64,000 bases of DNA. Source: CAWCBH01 sp963793785. Its GTDB lineage: Bacteria > Actinomycetota > Thermoleophilia > Solirubrobacterales > 70-9. Location of the stretch: positions 248,001-312,000 of the forward strand of contig CAWCBH010000003.1 of assembly GCA_963793785.1 (NCBI GenBank), in the 5' to 3' direction. The notes under the pieces are model-generated. The model had not been told where the DNA came from, did not search any database, and saw only the letters and a list, made by a program, of their open reading frames with translations. The first letter of the stretch is position 1, and every line of letters begins with the position of its first letter. The position numbers and the translations under genes were made by a program. Shown here one piece after another: positions 52,531 through 60,699 of this stretch.

Positions 52531-54126
52531 ATGCCCGCTGCCTTTCGAGCCCCGGCTGCCGCGCTCGCCGGGACGGTCGCCCTCTCGGCTCTCGCTGCCC
52601 TCGGAGCGGCCGGGGCGGGCGCCGACCCCGATCGCCCGGTGGCGCTGAAGCGCGCTGTCTCGGTCGGAGTCGAACGGGCCCCGGCCTCCGGGCAGCCGTC
52701 CGCGCCGGTGCCGGCGGTGTCCGCCGCGGCCGCCGATCGGATCCTCGACACCGCCCAGCGGGCGCTGGCCGGCGTCGGCGAGGTGGAGCCGACCGCCGCG
52801 CTGCACGAGGTCGCGCGGGTCCTTCCCGCCCTTGCGGGCCGAGACCGGCGACGCGGCGAAGGGCTGCTCGCCCGGCCCACCGAGGGCGCGGCCGACCCCG
52901 ACGGGCTCGGCTACGCGACCCCGGCCAAGGCGGCTGCGTCGACCAGCTTCTGCTACCACTGGGTCGAGAGCGGCGCCGATGCGATTCCGCTGGGCGATGC
53001 CGACGCCGACGGGCTGCCCGACTACATCGAGCTGCTGGCGACGATCGCCGAGGAGGTCTTCGCCGCCGAGCACGCTCGACTGGGCTGGCAGGCGCCCCCC
53101 GACGACGGGACGCTCGGCTGCGACGCCGGCGACGGGCGGCCCCGGACCGACATCTACACCAAGGACCTGCGCGGCGTCTACGGCCTCGCGGTGATCGATC
53201 CGGGCCAGACCGGCGTTCGCCGCTACAGCTACGTCGTCGTCGACGACGACCAGGCGGAGTTCCTGAGCCAGTACGGCAGCATCGTGCCGCCGTTGCAGGT
53301 CACCACCGCCCACGAGTACCACCACGTGATCCAGAACGGATACGACGTCCTCCAGGACATCTGGATGAAGGAGAGCGTCGCCGTCTGGATCGAGGAGCAG
53401 GTCTACCCCGCGGTCGACGACTACCTCCAGTATCTGAACGAGTTCGCGCGCCAGGTCACCCGGCCGCTGACCCAGTTCGATCCGGGCAGCTTCTACGGCA
53501 GCGCGGTCTGGAACCATTTCCTGGCCGCGCGCTTTCGGCCGGTGCTGATCCGCGACGCATTCGCAGCATCGCTTTTGACCTCGCCGCGGCACCTGGCTGT
53601 GGCGGCCTACGACGCGGCGATCCGCGCCTATTCGTCGGGCAGATCGAGCTTCGCGCAGCAGTACGTCGCGTTTGCGGCAGCGACCGCGGAGTGGCGCTCG
53701 AGCGGCGTCTTTCCTGACGGCGAGCGCTACCCGGAGGTGTTGCGGGTCGGCACGCTGCGCCCGAGCGACCGCTTCTTTCGCCGCGATTTCCTCGACCACA
53801 CGACTTCCCGGCTGCTCAGGGTGCCCCGCCTTCCCGTCCGGGCGCTGAGGCTCGTCCTGCGCTCGCCCCCCGGCGTCGCTTCGGGGCTGGCGCTGGTCGG
53901 CCGGATCGGCGACGGGCCCGGATCAAGGGTGGTGACGGTACGGCGGACGCTTCCCGACGGCGGCCAAGGCGCGATCCGGCTCAACCGGCCGCAGCGCTTC
54001 GCGCGCATCACCGCCGTGCTCGCCAACGCCGACATCGACGTCAGCGGTTTCAGCGGCGCCCAGCTGGATTGGGTCTACAGCGACGACCGGGCCAGGTTCG
54101 ACTCCGCCGTCTTTGCGATCCGCTGA
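52531..54126 (+). CDS. Exported HExxH metalloprotease, MXAN_6640-like
   Basis: 531 residues. Signal peptide (MPAAFRAPAAALAGTVALSALAALGAAGAGA), a pro-like helical segment, then DADADGLPDYIELL, a catalytic zincin region TTAHEYHHVIQNGYDVLQDIWMKESVAVWIEEQVYP with HEYHH and a downstream glutamate, and a beta-rich C-terminus. The Asp-rich DADGLPD region and the HEYHH-x-E arrangement are typical of a family annotated as MXAN_6640 putative metalloproteases. The target is unknown. A TTG at 52522 would add three residues. Confidence 0.8.
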   Translation: MPAAFRAPAAALAGTVALSALAALGAAGAGADPDRPVALKRAVSVGVERAPASGQPSAPVPAVSAAAADRILDTAQRALAGVGEVEPTAALHEVARVLPALAGRDRRRGEGLLARPTEGAADPDGLGYATPAKAAASTSFCYHWVESGADAIPLGDADADGLPDYIELLATIAEEVFAAEHARLGWQAPPDDGTLGCDAGDGRPRTDIYTKDLRGVYGLAVIDPGQTGVRRYSYVVVDDDQAEFLSQYGSIVPPLQVTTAHEYHHVIQNGYDVLQDIWMKESVAVWIEEQVYPAVDDYLQYLNEFARQVTRPLTQFDPGSFYGSAVWNHFLAARFRPVLIRDAFAASLLTSPRHLAVAAYDAAIRAYSSGRSSFAQQYVAFAAATAEWRSSGVFPDGERYPEVLRVGTLRPSDRFFRRDFLDHTTSRLLRVPRLPVRALRLVLRSPPGVASGLALVGRIGDGPGSRVVTVRRTLPDGGQGAIRLNRPQRFARITAVLANADIDVSGFSGAQLDWVYSDDRARFDSAVFAIR

Positions 54127-54129
54127 TCG

Positions 54130-55428
54130 CTAGCCGCGCTCGAATGCGCCGAGGTCAGGGTCGCCGTCGCGGCTGAGCCCCCGCTGGTCCCGCGCCGGCG
54201 ACCGCGCCGGGTCGGCGTTGCCGATCGCTGGGCTTCCGGGCAGCAGCTCGATGGTCGCGGTTGGACCGCCGTAGTCGGCCAGCGCTCCGAGCAGCGGCTC
54301 CGGGTCGACCAGCTCGGCTCCCGGTCCGCAGCCGCCGTTGGCGGTCGAGATCAGGTTCGGCGCCGAGCCGGTGAAGTCGCCCCCACCGCAGTCGGCGGGT
54401 TCTCCTGCGGTTGCCAAGTTGAGTGCGACGATCGAGTTCGCGACCTCGAACTGGGCAAGGCTGAGGTAGATGCCGCCGCTCTCGCCGCCCGTCGCGTCGT
54501 CGCTGTCAGCCCTGTTGCGGGCGATCGTTGTCGCGTCGATCGTCGCCCGGCCGCCGGCTTCGCCGAAGATCCCGGCCCCGCTTTGGATCGCCTCGTTGTG
54601 GGCCACGGTCGAATTCACCAGCTCCAGCCGGCCCTGGTCGTCGACGTAGATCCCGCCCCCGTCGCCCATCTCGCCGTCGAGCCCGCCGACGGCGCGGTTT
54701 AAGGCGATCGTGCTGGAGACGATCCTCACCGGCCCGCCGACGGCCATCACGCCGCCGCCCTCACCGGCCTCGTTGCCGCTGATCGTCGATCGCTCGATCA
54801 GTATCGGCCCGTCGATCGAGCCGGTGATCCCGCCGCCGTCGCCGGCGGCGTCGTTTCGCGCCACCGTGCTCTCGACGATCTTCAGCAGTCCTGTGATGTC
54901 GGTGTCGATGCCGCCGCCGTTGCCGTCGACCGCGGTGGAGATGTTGTCGACGATCCGGCTGCGGACGATCGTCAGCGGCGCGTCACCGATGTCCCCGGCC
55001 GAGATCCCGCCGCCGTCGCCGCCGGCGTCGCGCAGGTTCGCCCGACCGCCACGGATGGTCAGCTTCTCGAGCCGGGTCCGCGCGGCGCCGATGTCGAAGA
55101 TGCGGTCGGTGCGGTTGGCGTCGATCGTCGCCGTGCCGCGGCCGCGATGGACGATCGTCAGCGGCCCCGAGGTGACGTCGAGGTCGCCGTTGCGGGCGGC
55201 ATCTTCGCCGCTGGAGGGGATCGCCAGCTCGTAGCGCTTGCGACTCCGAAGAAGGATCGTGTCGGCGCCGCGGCGGGTGTTGGCGGCGATCACCGCCTCA
55301 CGCAGGGTGCAGTCGGAGCGCGTGCAGGCGCCGGGCTGGTGGTCGCCGAGCTTGGAGACCTCGAAGGTGCGGGCTGGCGCTGCCGGCGCGGCCACCAGCG
55401 CCCCGGCCAGCGCGCAGACCAGCGGCAT
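54130..55428 (-). CDS. CSLREA-type exported parallel beta-helix protein
   Basis: 432 residues. Signal peptide (PLVCALAGALVAAPAAPA), the CSLREA-like motif ACTRSDCTLREAVIAANTR, then a repeated beta-helix with Gly-Gly-Gly-Ile turns (GGDGGGISAGDIG, NGGGIDTDITG, GDGGGITGSIDG, GEGGGVMAVGG, GDGGGIYVDDQG, GESGGIYLSLA) and a closing RGLSRDGDPDLGAFERG. This is the choice-of-anchor/polymorphic-type surface protein layout. It probably lies outside the cell; function unknown. Confidence 0.83.
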   Translation of the reverse strand: MPLVCALAGALVAAPAAPARTFEVSKLGDHQPGACTRSDCTLREAVIAANTRRGADTILLRSRKRYELAIPSSGEDAARNGDLDVTSGPLTIVHRGRGTATIDANRTDRIFDIGAARTRLEKLTIRGGRANLRDAGGDGGGISAGDIGDAPLTIVRSRIVDNISTAVDGNGGGIDTDITGLLKIVESTVARNDAAGDGGGITGSIDGPILIERSTISGNEAGEGGGVMAVGGPVRIVSSTIALNRAVGGLDGEMGDGGGIYVDDQGRLELVNSTVAHNEAIQSGAGIFGEAGGRATIDATTIARNRADSDDATGGESGGIYLSLAQFEVANSIVALNLATAGEPADCGGGDFTGSAPNLISTANGGCGPGAELVDPEPLLGALADYGGPTATIELLPGSPAIGNADPARSPARDQRGLSRDGDPDLGAFERG

Positions 55429-55551
55429 TCACGAGGCTCCGGCCGGATCGGGCGCCCACCCGTTGTCGACCCTATCCCGTGCGAGAGCGGAGGGTAAGAT
55501 CGTCGCCCTCTGATCGCCGGTAGCTACAGGCTTCGCAGGGCCGCCCACCGC

Positions 55552-56508
55552 GTGGGCTGGCGGCCGCGGACGGCCCGCACCGAGGTGCCGGCCCGGCCGG
55601 TGGGCGCGAAGCTCGAGCTGACCCACGCCTGCAACCTGCGCTGCGGCTTCTGCTACACGGACTCGCCGCGCCAGACGCTGGCACGGACCCCCGACCTGCC
55701 CGACGACGCATGGCTTGCGATCGCCGACCAGGCTGCCGACTTGGGAGTGATCGAGGCGGTGGTGACCGGCGGCGAGCCCTTGCTTCGCCGTGAGCTCGTC
55801 TTCGAGCTGCTCGAGCGGCTCCAGCAAAGGGGAATCGGCTTGATGCTCAACACCAACGGCTGGTTCGTGGACGACGAGGTGGCTGACCGACTGGCAGACG
55901 TGGGTGGTCTCACGGTCCACATCTCGATTGACGGCGCCACCGCCGCCCTGCACGACGCCTCGCGCGGGGTGCCGGGCAGCTGGCGGCGGGCGGTGCAGGC
56001 GACCAGCCGTCTGCTCGATCGCGGAGTCAAGGTTCAGGTCGTCCACGTGGTGACGCCCGACAACGAGCACGCCGTCTCACAGTTCCTCGAGCAGATGTGG
56101 ACCCTGGGCGTCCCCTCGGTGCGGGTGACTCCGGTCTTGGCGGTCGGGGCTGCGGCCCGGAGCGGCAGGTGGGGGATCAGCCGCAGGCGGCTGCGCCGAG
56201 TCGTGCGACGCGCCAACGGCGACGACTCCTGGGTCCAGCTCTACGGCGCAACCGCGAGTGTGCTCGCGGTACCCGACGCAGCGCCGCCGGCCTCTCTGTT
56301 GGTGCGTCCCTCCGGTGCGGTGCTGATCGACTCGCTGCATCCGTTCGCTTTCGGCCACGCGGTCCACGACGGGCTCGAGGCATGCTGGGGACGGATAGTC
56401 GCCGGCTGGCGCGATCCGCGGATTTCGCGCTGGATCGACTCGCTGCGAAGCTCGCGGGACCTGGCCGATTCGGATCTCGTTCCCTACCTCGACGAAGAGT
56501 GTTCCTGA
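55552..56508 (+). CDS. Radical SAM protein, SPASM not evident (RiPP maturase candidate)
   Basis: 318 residues. The cluster motif is CNLRCGFCY (Cys27, Cys31, Cys34), followed by the SAM-binding VTGGEPLLRRELVFELL, LNTNGWFVDDE and VHISIDGATAALHDASRG, as in PqqE/MftC-like enzymes. After the barrel only single cysteines remain (near EACWG and the final ECS), so there is no recognisable SPASM cluster domain. GTG at 55552 is used; a CTG 14 codons upstream extends the frame. Its neighbours (PqqD-like proteins, HprK-like kinase, tandem small peptides) argue for peptide modification. The reaction is unknown. Confidence 0.85.
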   Translation: MGWRPRTARTEVPARPVGAKLELTHACNLRCGFCYTDSPRQTLARTPDLPDDAWLAIADQAADLGVIEAVVTGGEPLLRRELVFELLERLQQRGIGLMLNTNGWFVDDEVADRLADVGGLTVHISIDGATAALHDASRGVPGSWRRAVQATSRLLDRGVKVQVVHVVTPDNEHAVSQFLEQMWTLGVPSVRVTPVLAVGAAARSGRWGISRRRLRRVVRRANGDDSWVQLYGATASVLAVPDAAPPASLLVRPSGAVLIDSLHPFAFGHAVHDGLEACWGRIVAGWRDPRISRWIDSLRSSRDLADSDLVPYLDEECS

Positions 56509-56979
56509 CCGAGCCCGGCGCCAGAGGCGATCAGAATTCCTCGCACCGACACCAGAGCGACCCGGTTCCGGCGAAGGTGGCTCCCGCGGAGGAAAGCGGC
56601 GGGCACGCCGATCAGCTCGACCGTGCCGGTGCTTGGGTGCGCGAGCTTGCCCTGGCCCGCCGCTATCGCCTCGGCGAGGTGCGGATTGGGGGCGGCCCAA
56701 GTGACCATTACGTGCGTGCGGTCGGCAGCGGCGAGATGGCGCGCCTGAACGGGACCGCGGCGCTGGTGGCCGGCGCCCTCGACGGAGGCAGTCCCGCCGA
56801 CGCCGTCGGCTGCCTCAGCGAATCGATTCGGTGCGGCGGATCCGGCTCGCCTCGAGCGCGACGTCCTGGCGGTGGGACGCTCGCTTTGCCGCCGCGGGAT
56901 CGTCGTTCCCACAGTGGCCGGGGTCAGACGGCCTCCTCCACCAGACCCCGTTCCAGCATCCCGCGCACGAAGTTCGTGA
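56499..56979 (+). pseudogene. PqqD-like (RRE) domain protein, one apparent frameshift
   Basis: The frame begins at GTG 56499 within the end of the radical SAM gene. About 60 residues of uncertain fold (DQLDRAGAWVRELALARRYRLGEVR) lead to a PqqD-like segment, MARLNGTAALVAGALDGGSPADAVGCLSESI. Here the frame breaks; skipping one G at 56835 restores ADPARLERDVLAVGRSLCRRGIVVP, the rest of a PqqD domain. The corrected frame ends at 56979, inside the oppositely oriented PqqD gene. PqqD domains bind leader peptides. Likely a real RRE protein with a one-base error, but decay cannot be excluded. Confidence 0.55.
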
Positions 56980-57181
56980 CGTCGTCAACAGCCCGTTGCC
57001 GGTCGATCCCGAACTCGGCGCTGAGCTCCGCGGCCAGCGAGTCGATCGTCTGCGGGGTCTCGATCCTCTCCCACAGCAGGCGCCCGGTCGCGTTAACCCG
57101 CCCGTACGCCTGCGATTCCAGGTTCAGCATCACCATCTCCCGCGAGAGGCGCTCGGCGACCACCCCCTCGCGACGGACCAC
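56924..57181 (-). CDS. PqqD-family peptide-binding protein
   Basis: 85 residues forming a whole PqqD domain: EGVVAERLSREMVMLNLESQ, YGRVNATGRLLWERIETPQT, IDSLAAELSAEFGIDRQRAVDDVTNFVRGMLERGLVEE. These are the strand and helix elements of the RiPP recognition element that docks the leader peptide. GTG at 57181 is used. It is on the opposite strand to the rest of the locus, divergent from the kinase gene by 65 bases and overlapping the end of the other PqqD-like gene by 56 bases. It is a good candidate to bind the YEPP-type leaders encoded at 58201-58505. Confidence 0.85.
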   Translation of the reverse strand: MVRREGVVAERLSREMVMLNLESQAYGRVNATGRLLWERIETPQTIDSLAAELSAEFGIDRQRAVDDVTNFVRGMLERGLVEEAV

Positions 57182-57246
57182 TCTCGTACCGGTGTCGAGG
57201 TCGGATCCCGAGATGGCCGGTCACACTAGCGCCAGCTAGCGAGAGC

Positions 57247-58152
57247 ATGGGCAGCATCTATGGCTACGAGCTGGAGTCGGAGCTGCCGCTGCGCCGGCTT
57301 CACGCGACACCCGGAGTGCGTGGCTGTCTGCGGGTGGAGGGCGGGGCGCAGGGGCTGCTAGATCATTCCGCAGAGCTGACGGCCTGGCTGGACTGGCCGG
57401 GAACCGACGAGCGGTTCGCACTCGCCCGCTCGGACGGGTCTCTAATCGTCTGGTGGAGCGAAATCGGCGCCTTCGAGATCGACCCCGCCGGGGGTCGGAT
57501 CCGGGCCGAAGCGCTCAGGCTCGACGAGCTGGTCGAGCACAGGCTGGCGACGACGGTGATCCCTTTGCTGCTGGCCGAGCGCGGCGACCTGGTTTTGCAC
57601 GGTTCGGTGGTCGCCGTCGACGGCCGGGCGGTGCTCTTCTGCGGGCCCAGCGGATGCGGCAAGTCGACCCTGGCGCTACAGGCTTCCCGCCTCGGCCACG
57701 CGGTGCTGAGCGAGGATGGGGCGGTCATCGAGCCCGGCGATGCCAAGGTCTGGCCGGGGGCGCGCGGGGTCTTCGTCGAGGACGCACCCACGCTCGCGGC
57801 CAGGGCGCGCGCGAAGTCCGACTCCGGCGGCCCGGCAGTGTTTCGCCGTGGGCGCGACCTGCGGCTGCTCGCACCGGAGCTGGAGGCCAGCGGGCCCGCG
57901 CCCGTGGCGGCGATCTGCCGGGTTGCGCAGCGAGGCCCGGAGCTTCGTGTGACTCGCCTGCCGGCCGTCGAAGCGGTTCCGGCGCTGGTGCCGGATCTGC
58001 TCCACGGCGGGGGGCCCGCCGCGCTGCGCCCCGCGTTCTCCCTGCTCGTAGGCCTTCTCGCCACGGTTCCGGTGTGTCGGATCTCCCTGCCCGACGAGCT
58101 CTCGCGCGCTCCCGCCGCAACACGATCCGTGCTTGACGAGGTGGCAGGCTGA
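57247..58152 (+). CDS. HprK-like kinase of a RiPP locus
   Basis: 301 residues. The P-loop is LFCGPSGCGKSTL (residues 133-141 core), within LVLHGSVVAVDGRAV, followed by HAVLSEDGAVIEP (Walker B-like Asp) and a C-terminal helical part. The size and the LHGS-x-V-x-P-loop order match the HPr kinase-related proteins found in lasso-peptide and other RiPP clusters rather than true HPr kinases; the phosphotransferase system is not visible here. It may phosphorylate the peptide or act in its processing (inference). ATG at 57247. The precursor genes start 48 bases downstream. Confidence 0.8.
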   Translation: MGSIYGYELESELPLRRLHATPGVRGCLRVEGGAQGLLDHSAELTAWLDWPGTDERFALARSDGSLIVWWSEIGAFEIDPAGGRIRAEALRLDELVEHRLATTVIPLLLAERGDLVLHGSVVAVDGRAVLFCGPSGCGKSTLALQASRLGHAVLSEDGAVIEPGDAKVWPGARGVFVEDAPTLAARARAKSDSGGPAVFRRGRDLRLLAPELEASGPAPVAAICRVAQRGPELRVTRLPAVEAVPALVPDLLHGGGPAALRPAFSLLVGLLATVPVCRISLPDELSRAPAATRSVLDEVAG

Positions 58153-58200
58153 CTATGATGCCCGCGTTCGAGCACAGCGAATGGGGTCTGGAGGGCAGCG

Positions 58201-58353
58201 ATGAGCGATGAGCCGAATGAGCGCCGGGAGTCTGCGGAGGAGCACCGGGCAGCTGAGGCCGGACAGGAGGGCTACGAGCCGCCGCGGGTCGAGGATCTTC
58301 CGGCCGATGGGCCGGCGGTGACCGCGGCCGGCACCCAGGGTGGTTTCGTCTGA
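58201..58353 (+). CDS. Candidate RiPP precursor peptide 1
   Basis: A 50-residue peptide. N-terminal 24 residues are charged (MSDEPNERRESAEEH); then comes a leader-like block YEPPRVEDLPADGPAVTAAG at residues 25-44 and a six-residue tail TQGGFV. The block has the Y-x2-P spacing of lasso-type leaders, which PqqD domains recognise. GAGGGCAGCG precedes the ATG. Its TGA overlaps the ATG of the second peptide. Almost all sequence differences between the two copies lie outside the block, and the tails differ completely, as expected of leader and core. Cleavage site and modification are unknown. Confidence 0.72.
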   Translation: MSDEPNERRESAEEHRAAEAGQEGYEPPRVEDLPADGPAVTAAGTQGGFV

Positions 58354-58505
58354 TGAGCGATCAGGCGGGTGAGCGGCAGTCGGAGGAGCGAAAGGCAGCG
58401 GAGGCCGGGGAAGAGAGCTACGAGCCGCCGCACCTCGAGGACCTTCCAGCCGATGGCCCGGCGGTGACCGCGGCCGGCGCTCAGAACGTTCTCCTAACCA
58501 ACTAG
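58353..58505 (+). CDS. Candidate RiPP precursor peptide 2
   Basis: A second 50-residue peptide, a tandem paralog of the first. After MSDQAGERQSEERKAAEAGE it carries YEPPHLEDLPADGPAVTAAG at residues 23-42, which fits Y-x2-P-x-L exactly, and then an eight-residue tail AQNVLLTN. Eighteen of twenty block positions equal those of peptide 1, while the tails share nothing but a Gln. Translationally coupled to peptide 1 (TGATG). Both lack cysteine. The tails contain small, hydrophobic and Asn residues that a radical SAM enzyme could act on (inference). Confidence 0.72.
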   Translation: MSDQAGERQSEERKAAEAGEESYEPPHLEDLPADGPAVTAAGAQNVLLTN

Positions 58506-58515
58506 CCGACGATCG

Positions 58516-59037
58516 GTGCCGTCCGACGACGGTTCGTCCGGTCGGCTGAGATCGGCCGCAATCACCGGCCGAGAGCGACACGCTCACCGCCTGGAGATCG
58601 TCAGGGCCGGACCCGAGGAGACCTCGCCGGGGGCGGCAGACGGAAGCATCACCGTGGTCACGCGCCGTCAGAGTGAGGAATCTGCGGAGAGCGATGCGCC
58701 CCTGCCCGTGGCCGAAGTGACCTATGCGGGGGTGCCGATCGCTGATGGGGTTGTAGCTGCGGACGGCCTGACGGCGAGCCTTCCGTTCTCGGGCGGCGAC
58801 CTGGACCCCGGCCGCTTCGAGGCGTCGACCTACGTGGCCGCCGGAGACGTCGTGCCGGCACTGACCACCACTGTCACCGTTCGCCAACCTCGGCTCAGCG
58901 AACTCGAGCACCGGGTCGCCGATCGGGTGGCGGGCGAGGTTGGTGCCGTTGATTCCCTCCGGCTCGATGTCGGCACTGGTGTGGAGCGACTTATCGAGCT
59001 GCGCATCGAGCTGCTCTGCGCGGGCCGCCCGCCATGA
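58516..59037 (+). CDS. Hypothetical protein of the RiPP locus
   Basis: 173 residues beginning MPSDDGSSGRLRSAA. The N-terminal half is polar and beta-rich (VAEVTYAGVPIADGVVAADG, FEASTYVAAGDVVPALTTTV); the C-terminal part is an amphipathic helix followed by a strand (LSELEHRVADRVAGEVGAVD, GVERLIELRIELLCAGRPP). No family recognised, no signal peptide. GTG at 58516 lies ten bases after the second peptide, and the end overlaps the next ATG by four bases, so it is part of the same transcript. Confidence 0.6.
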   Translation: MPSDDGSSGRLRSAAITGRERHAHRLEIVRAGPEETSPGAADGSITVVTRRQSEESAESDAPLPVAEVTYAGVPIADGVVAADGLTASLPFSGGDLDPGRFEASTYVAAGDVVPALTTTVTVRQPRLSELEHRVADRVAGEVGAVDSLRLDVGTGVERLIELRIELLCAGRPP

Positions 59038-59616
59038 GCGTCTGGGGCGCGCTGGCGGCAGCTTTCTTCGGCACGCTGCTGGTCCTGACCGCCGCTATCC
59101 AGCCCTTCACGCGGGTCAGGGCTCGGGTGAAGGCGATCGACCCCTGCTACCTCCTGCCCACCTGGACGTTCTTCGCCCCGGACCCGGGAGTCACGGACGC
59201 TCGTTTGCTGTGGCGCGAGCGACTGGTCGACGGGACCGTCGGCCCCTGGCACGAGGCCGTGCCTCCATGCACGGGCCTCCTGCGTGCGGTCTGGAATCCG
59301 ACCAAGCGCTCCCGCAAGGTCGTCTTCGACTGGGGGCGAGGGCTGGAGAGGCGAGCGGACCCTCCCGACAGCGAGATGTTCGTGCTCAGCCTCTCCTATC
59401 TGATGATCCTCCAGCATCTGACCAGCCTGTCGGTGTCGCCGCTCGGCGTCAGCGCGTCAGTTCGCGCTGGTCAAGACGCAGGGGGCGGACAACGATCCTG
59501 AGGGGTTGTTCGAGCCACTCTTCATCAGCCTCTGGCATCCACATGCCAGGATGCGACCGGCAGGCGCGGCGCGGAGACCCGGTGACCATTCCGAGCTGAT
59601 CGGAACGTCGGCCTGA
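59034..59616 (+). pseudogene. SdpA-like membrane protein, one apparent frameshift
   Basis: From ATG 59034: an N-terminal transmembrane helix (LAAAFFGTLLVLTAAIQPF), then LLPTWTFFAPDPGVTDARLLW, the W-x-FF-x-P-x-PG motif seen in SdpA-family and similar partners of HTTM proteins. The literal frame stops at 59501; skipping one G at 59454 restores QFALVKTQGADNDPEGLFEP and a frame ending at 59616, about 193 residues. The corrected stop overlaps the next ATG (ATGA), which supports the correction. In Bacillus SdpA acts with SdpB in toxin maturation. Homology here is by motif and is tentative. Confidence 0.55.
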
Positions 59617-60445
59617 TGGACCCCGCTTCGATCGTCCTCTGGTGCGCCCTGCCGCTCGCGGTGGCGGTGACGCTGGACTCACTGGAGGTGATCGCCGACC
59701 GCCGCCAGCTACGCGCCGATGGCCTGTTCGGCCTGCCGGCGCTGGTCACCGGCCGCCCGCGCACCCTGCTCCAGGGTCCATTTGCGGCTCCGCTCCGCCG
59801 CCTCTTCGCCTATCCGGTGGTGCTCGCGATCCCGCTCGCCCAGATCGCCGCCGCGGGTCTGTTGGTCGCCGCGGCAATCGCGCGCACGCCGCTGCTGATG
59901 GTCCTCGCCGGGCTGGCGGCGATCGCGATCGTTGCCGCGCGCATGCTCTCCCACCTCCGCAACCAGGGTGGGCTGGACGGCAGCAACCACATGATCCTCA
60001 CCGCCTCGACCGTCCTCGCCGCGGTGCTGTTGGTGCCCGATCCGCAGGCCAAGGCGATCGCCGTCTACTACCTCGCCGCGCAGCTGCTGCTCTGCTACGT
60101 GGCCGCCGGCTCGCCAAGGCGCCGGCCCGATCGGCGGTCGGGCGAAACGGTTCCCCAGATCACCAGCACGCTGACCTTCGGCACCCCCCGGGTCGGCGTC
60201 CTGCTGGGGCGTGACCCGTAGGGTGGGCCTGCTGCTCTGCTGGTCGGTGATCGTCTTCGAGTGTTCGGCTCGCATTGCTGATCCTCGCCGGCACCCCGGG
60301 GGCGCTGGTGATCATCGCCGGTGCCCTGGCCTTCCACATCGGAGTTGCCCTGATCATGGGCCTCAACACCTTCTTCTGGGCCTTCGCCAGCGCCTACCCG
60401 GCGCTGCTCTTCCTCGCCGACAAGGTCGACCGCCTCTGGTCGTAG
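59616..60445 (+). pseudogene. HTTM/SdpB-like membrane protein, two apparent frameshifts
   Basis: From ATG 59616: several transmembrane helices (about 5-25, 65-110, 125-160), the motif GLDGSNHMILTASTVLAAVL, then a break between 60184 and 60210 and another at about 60271. Skipping one base at each gives RVTRRVGLLLCWSVIVFEC and ALLILAGTPGALVIIAGALA followed by FHIGVALIMGLNTFFWAF and a stop at 60445, about 276 residues. HIGVALIMGLNTFFWAF-x3-YPALLF is the typical end of HTTM/SdpB-like proteins. It overlaps the SdpA-like gene. Function unknown; processing or export of the locus peptide is an inference. Confidence 0.55.
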
Positions 60446-60458
60446 CGCGGCGCTCCGC

Positions 60459-60496
60459 CTAGAGCTCCATCTGCTTGCCGAGGATCTCCTTCATGA
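60459..60496 (-). pseudogene. Remnant of an acyl-CoA dehydrogenase 3' end
   Basis: On the minus strand the codons read MKEILGKQMEL followed by TAG, the exact C-terminus of an acyl-CoA dehydrogenase (the intact gene at 62292 ends MKEILGKQMGL). Similarity stops abruptly on the upstream side. The 30-base core (60467-60496) is identical to 62300-62329. The two differ at the last codons, so this is a fragment of a diverged paralog. The remaining 200 bases up to SBP56 contain only its likely promoter. Confidence 0.7.
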
Positions 60497-60699
60497 GTCG
60501 GCGAGCGTGAAACGGACGGGCACGCGGGATCATGCGAGGACACGAATCCGCTGCAATTTAGGCTGTTCGAGAACGAGAGCGATGACCGGTCATGATCGGG
60601 AGGCGCCGCGCTGAGGTGTCCAAATTGTGCCGGTTTGGGGGCATGTTTGGGGCGGATGTATAGTCGGATCCTCGGCGTTCCAAGCGAGAGGAGGTCCCA

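Noticed and set aside
55552..58505. Assignment of the locus as a lasso-peptide cluster
   Set aside because: The leader spacing, PqqD protein and kinase fit, but neither the cyclase nor the leader protease is encoded here, and the tails of 6-8 residues have no suitable Asp or Glu for a lasso ring.
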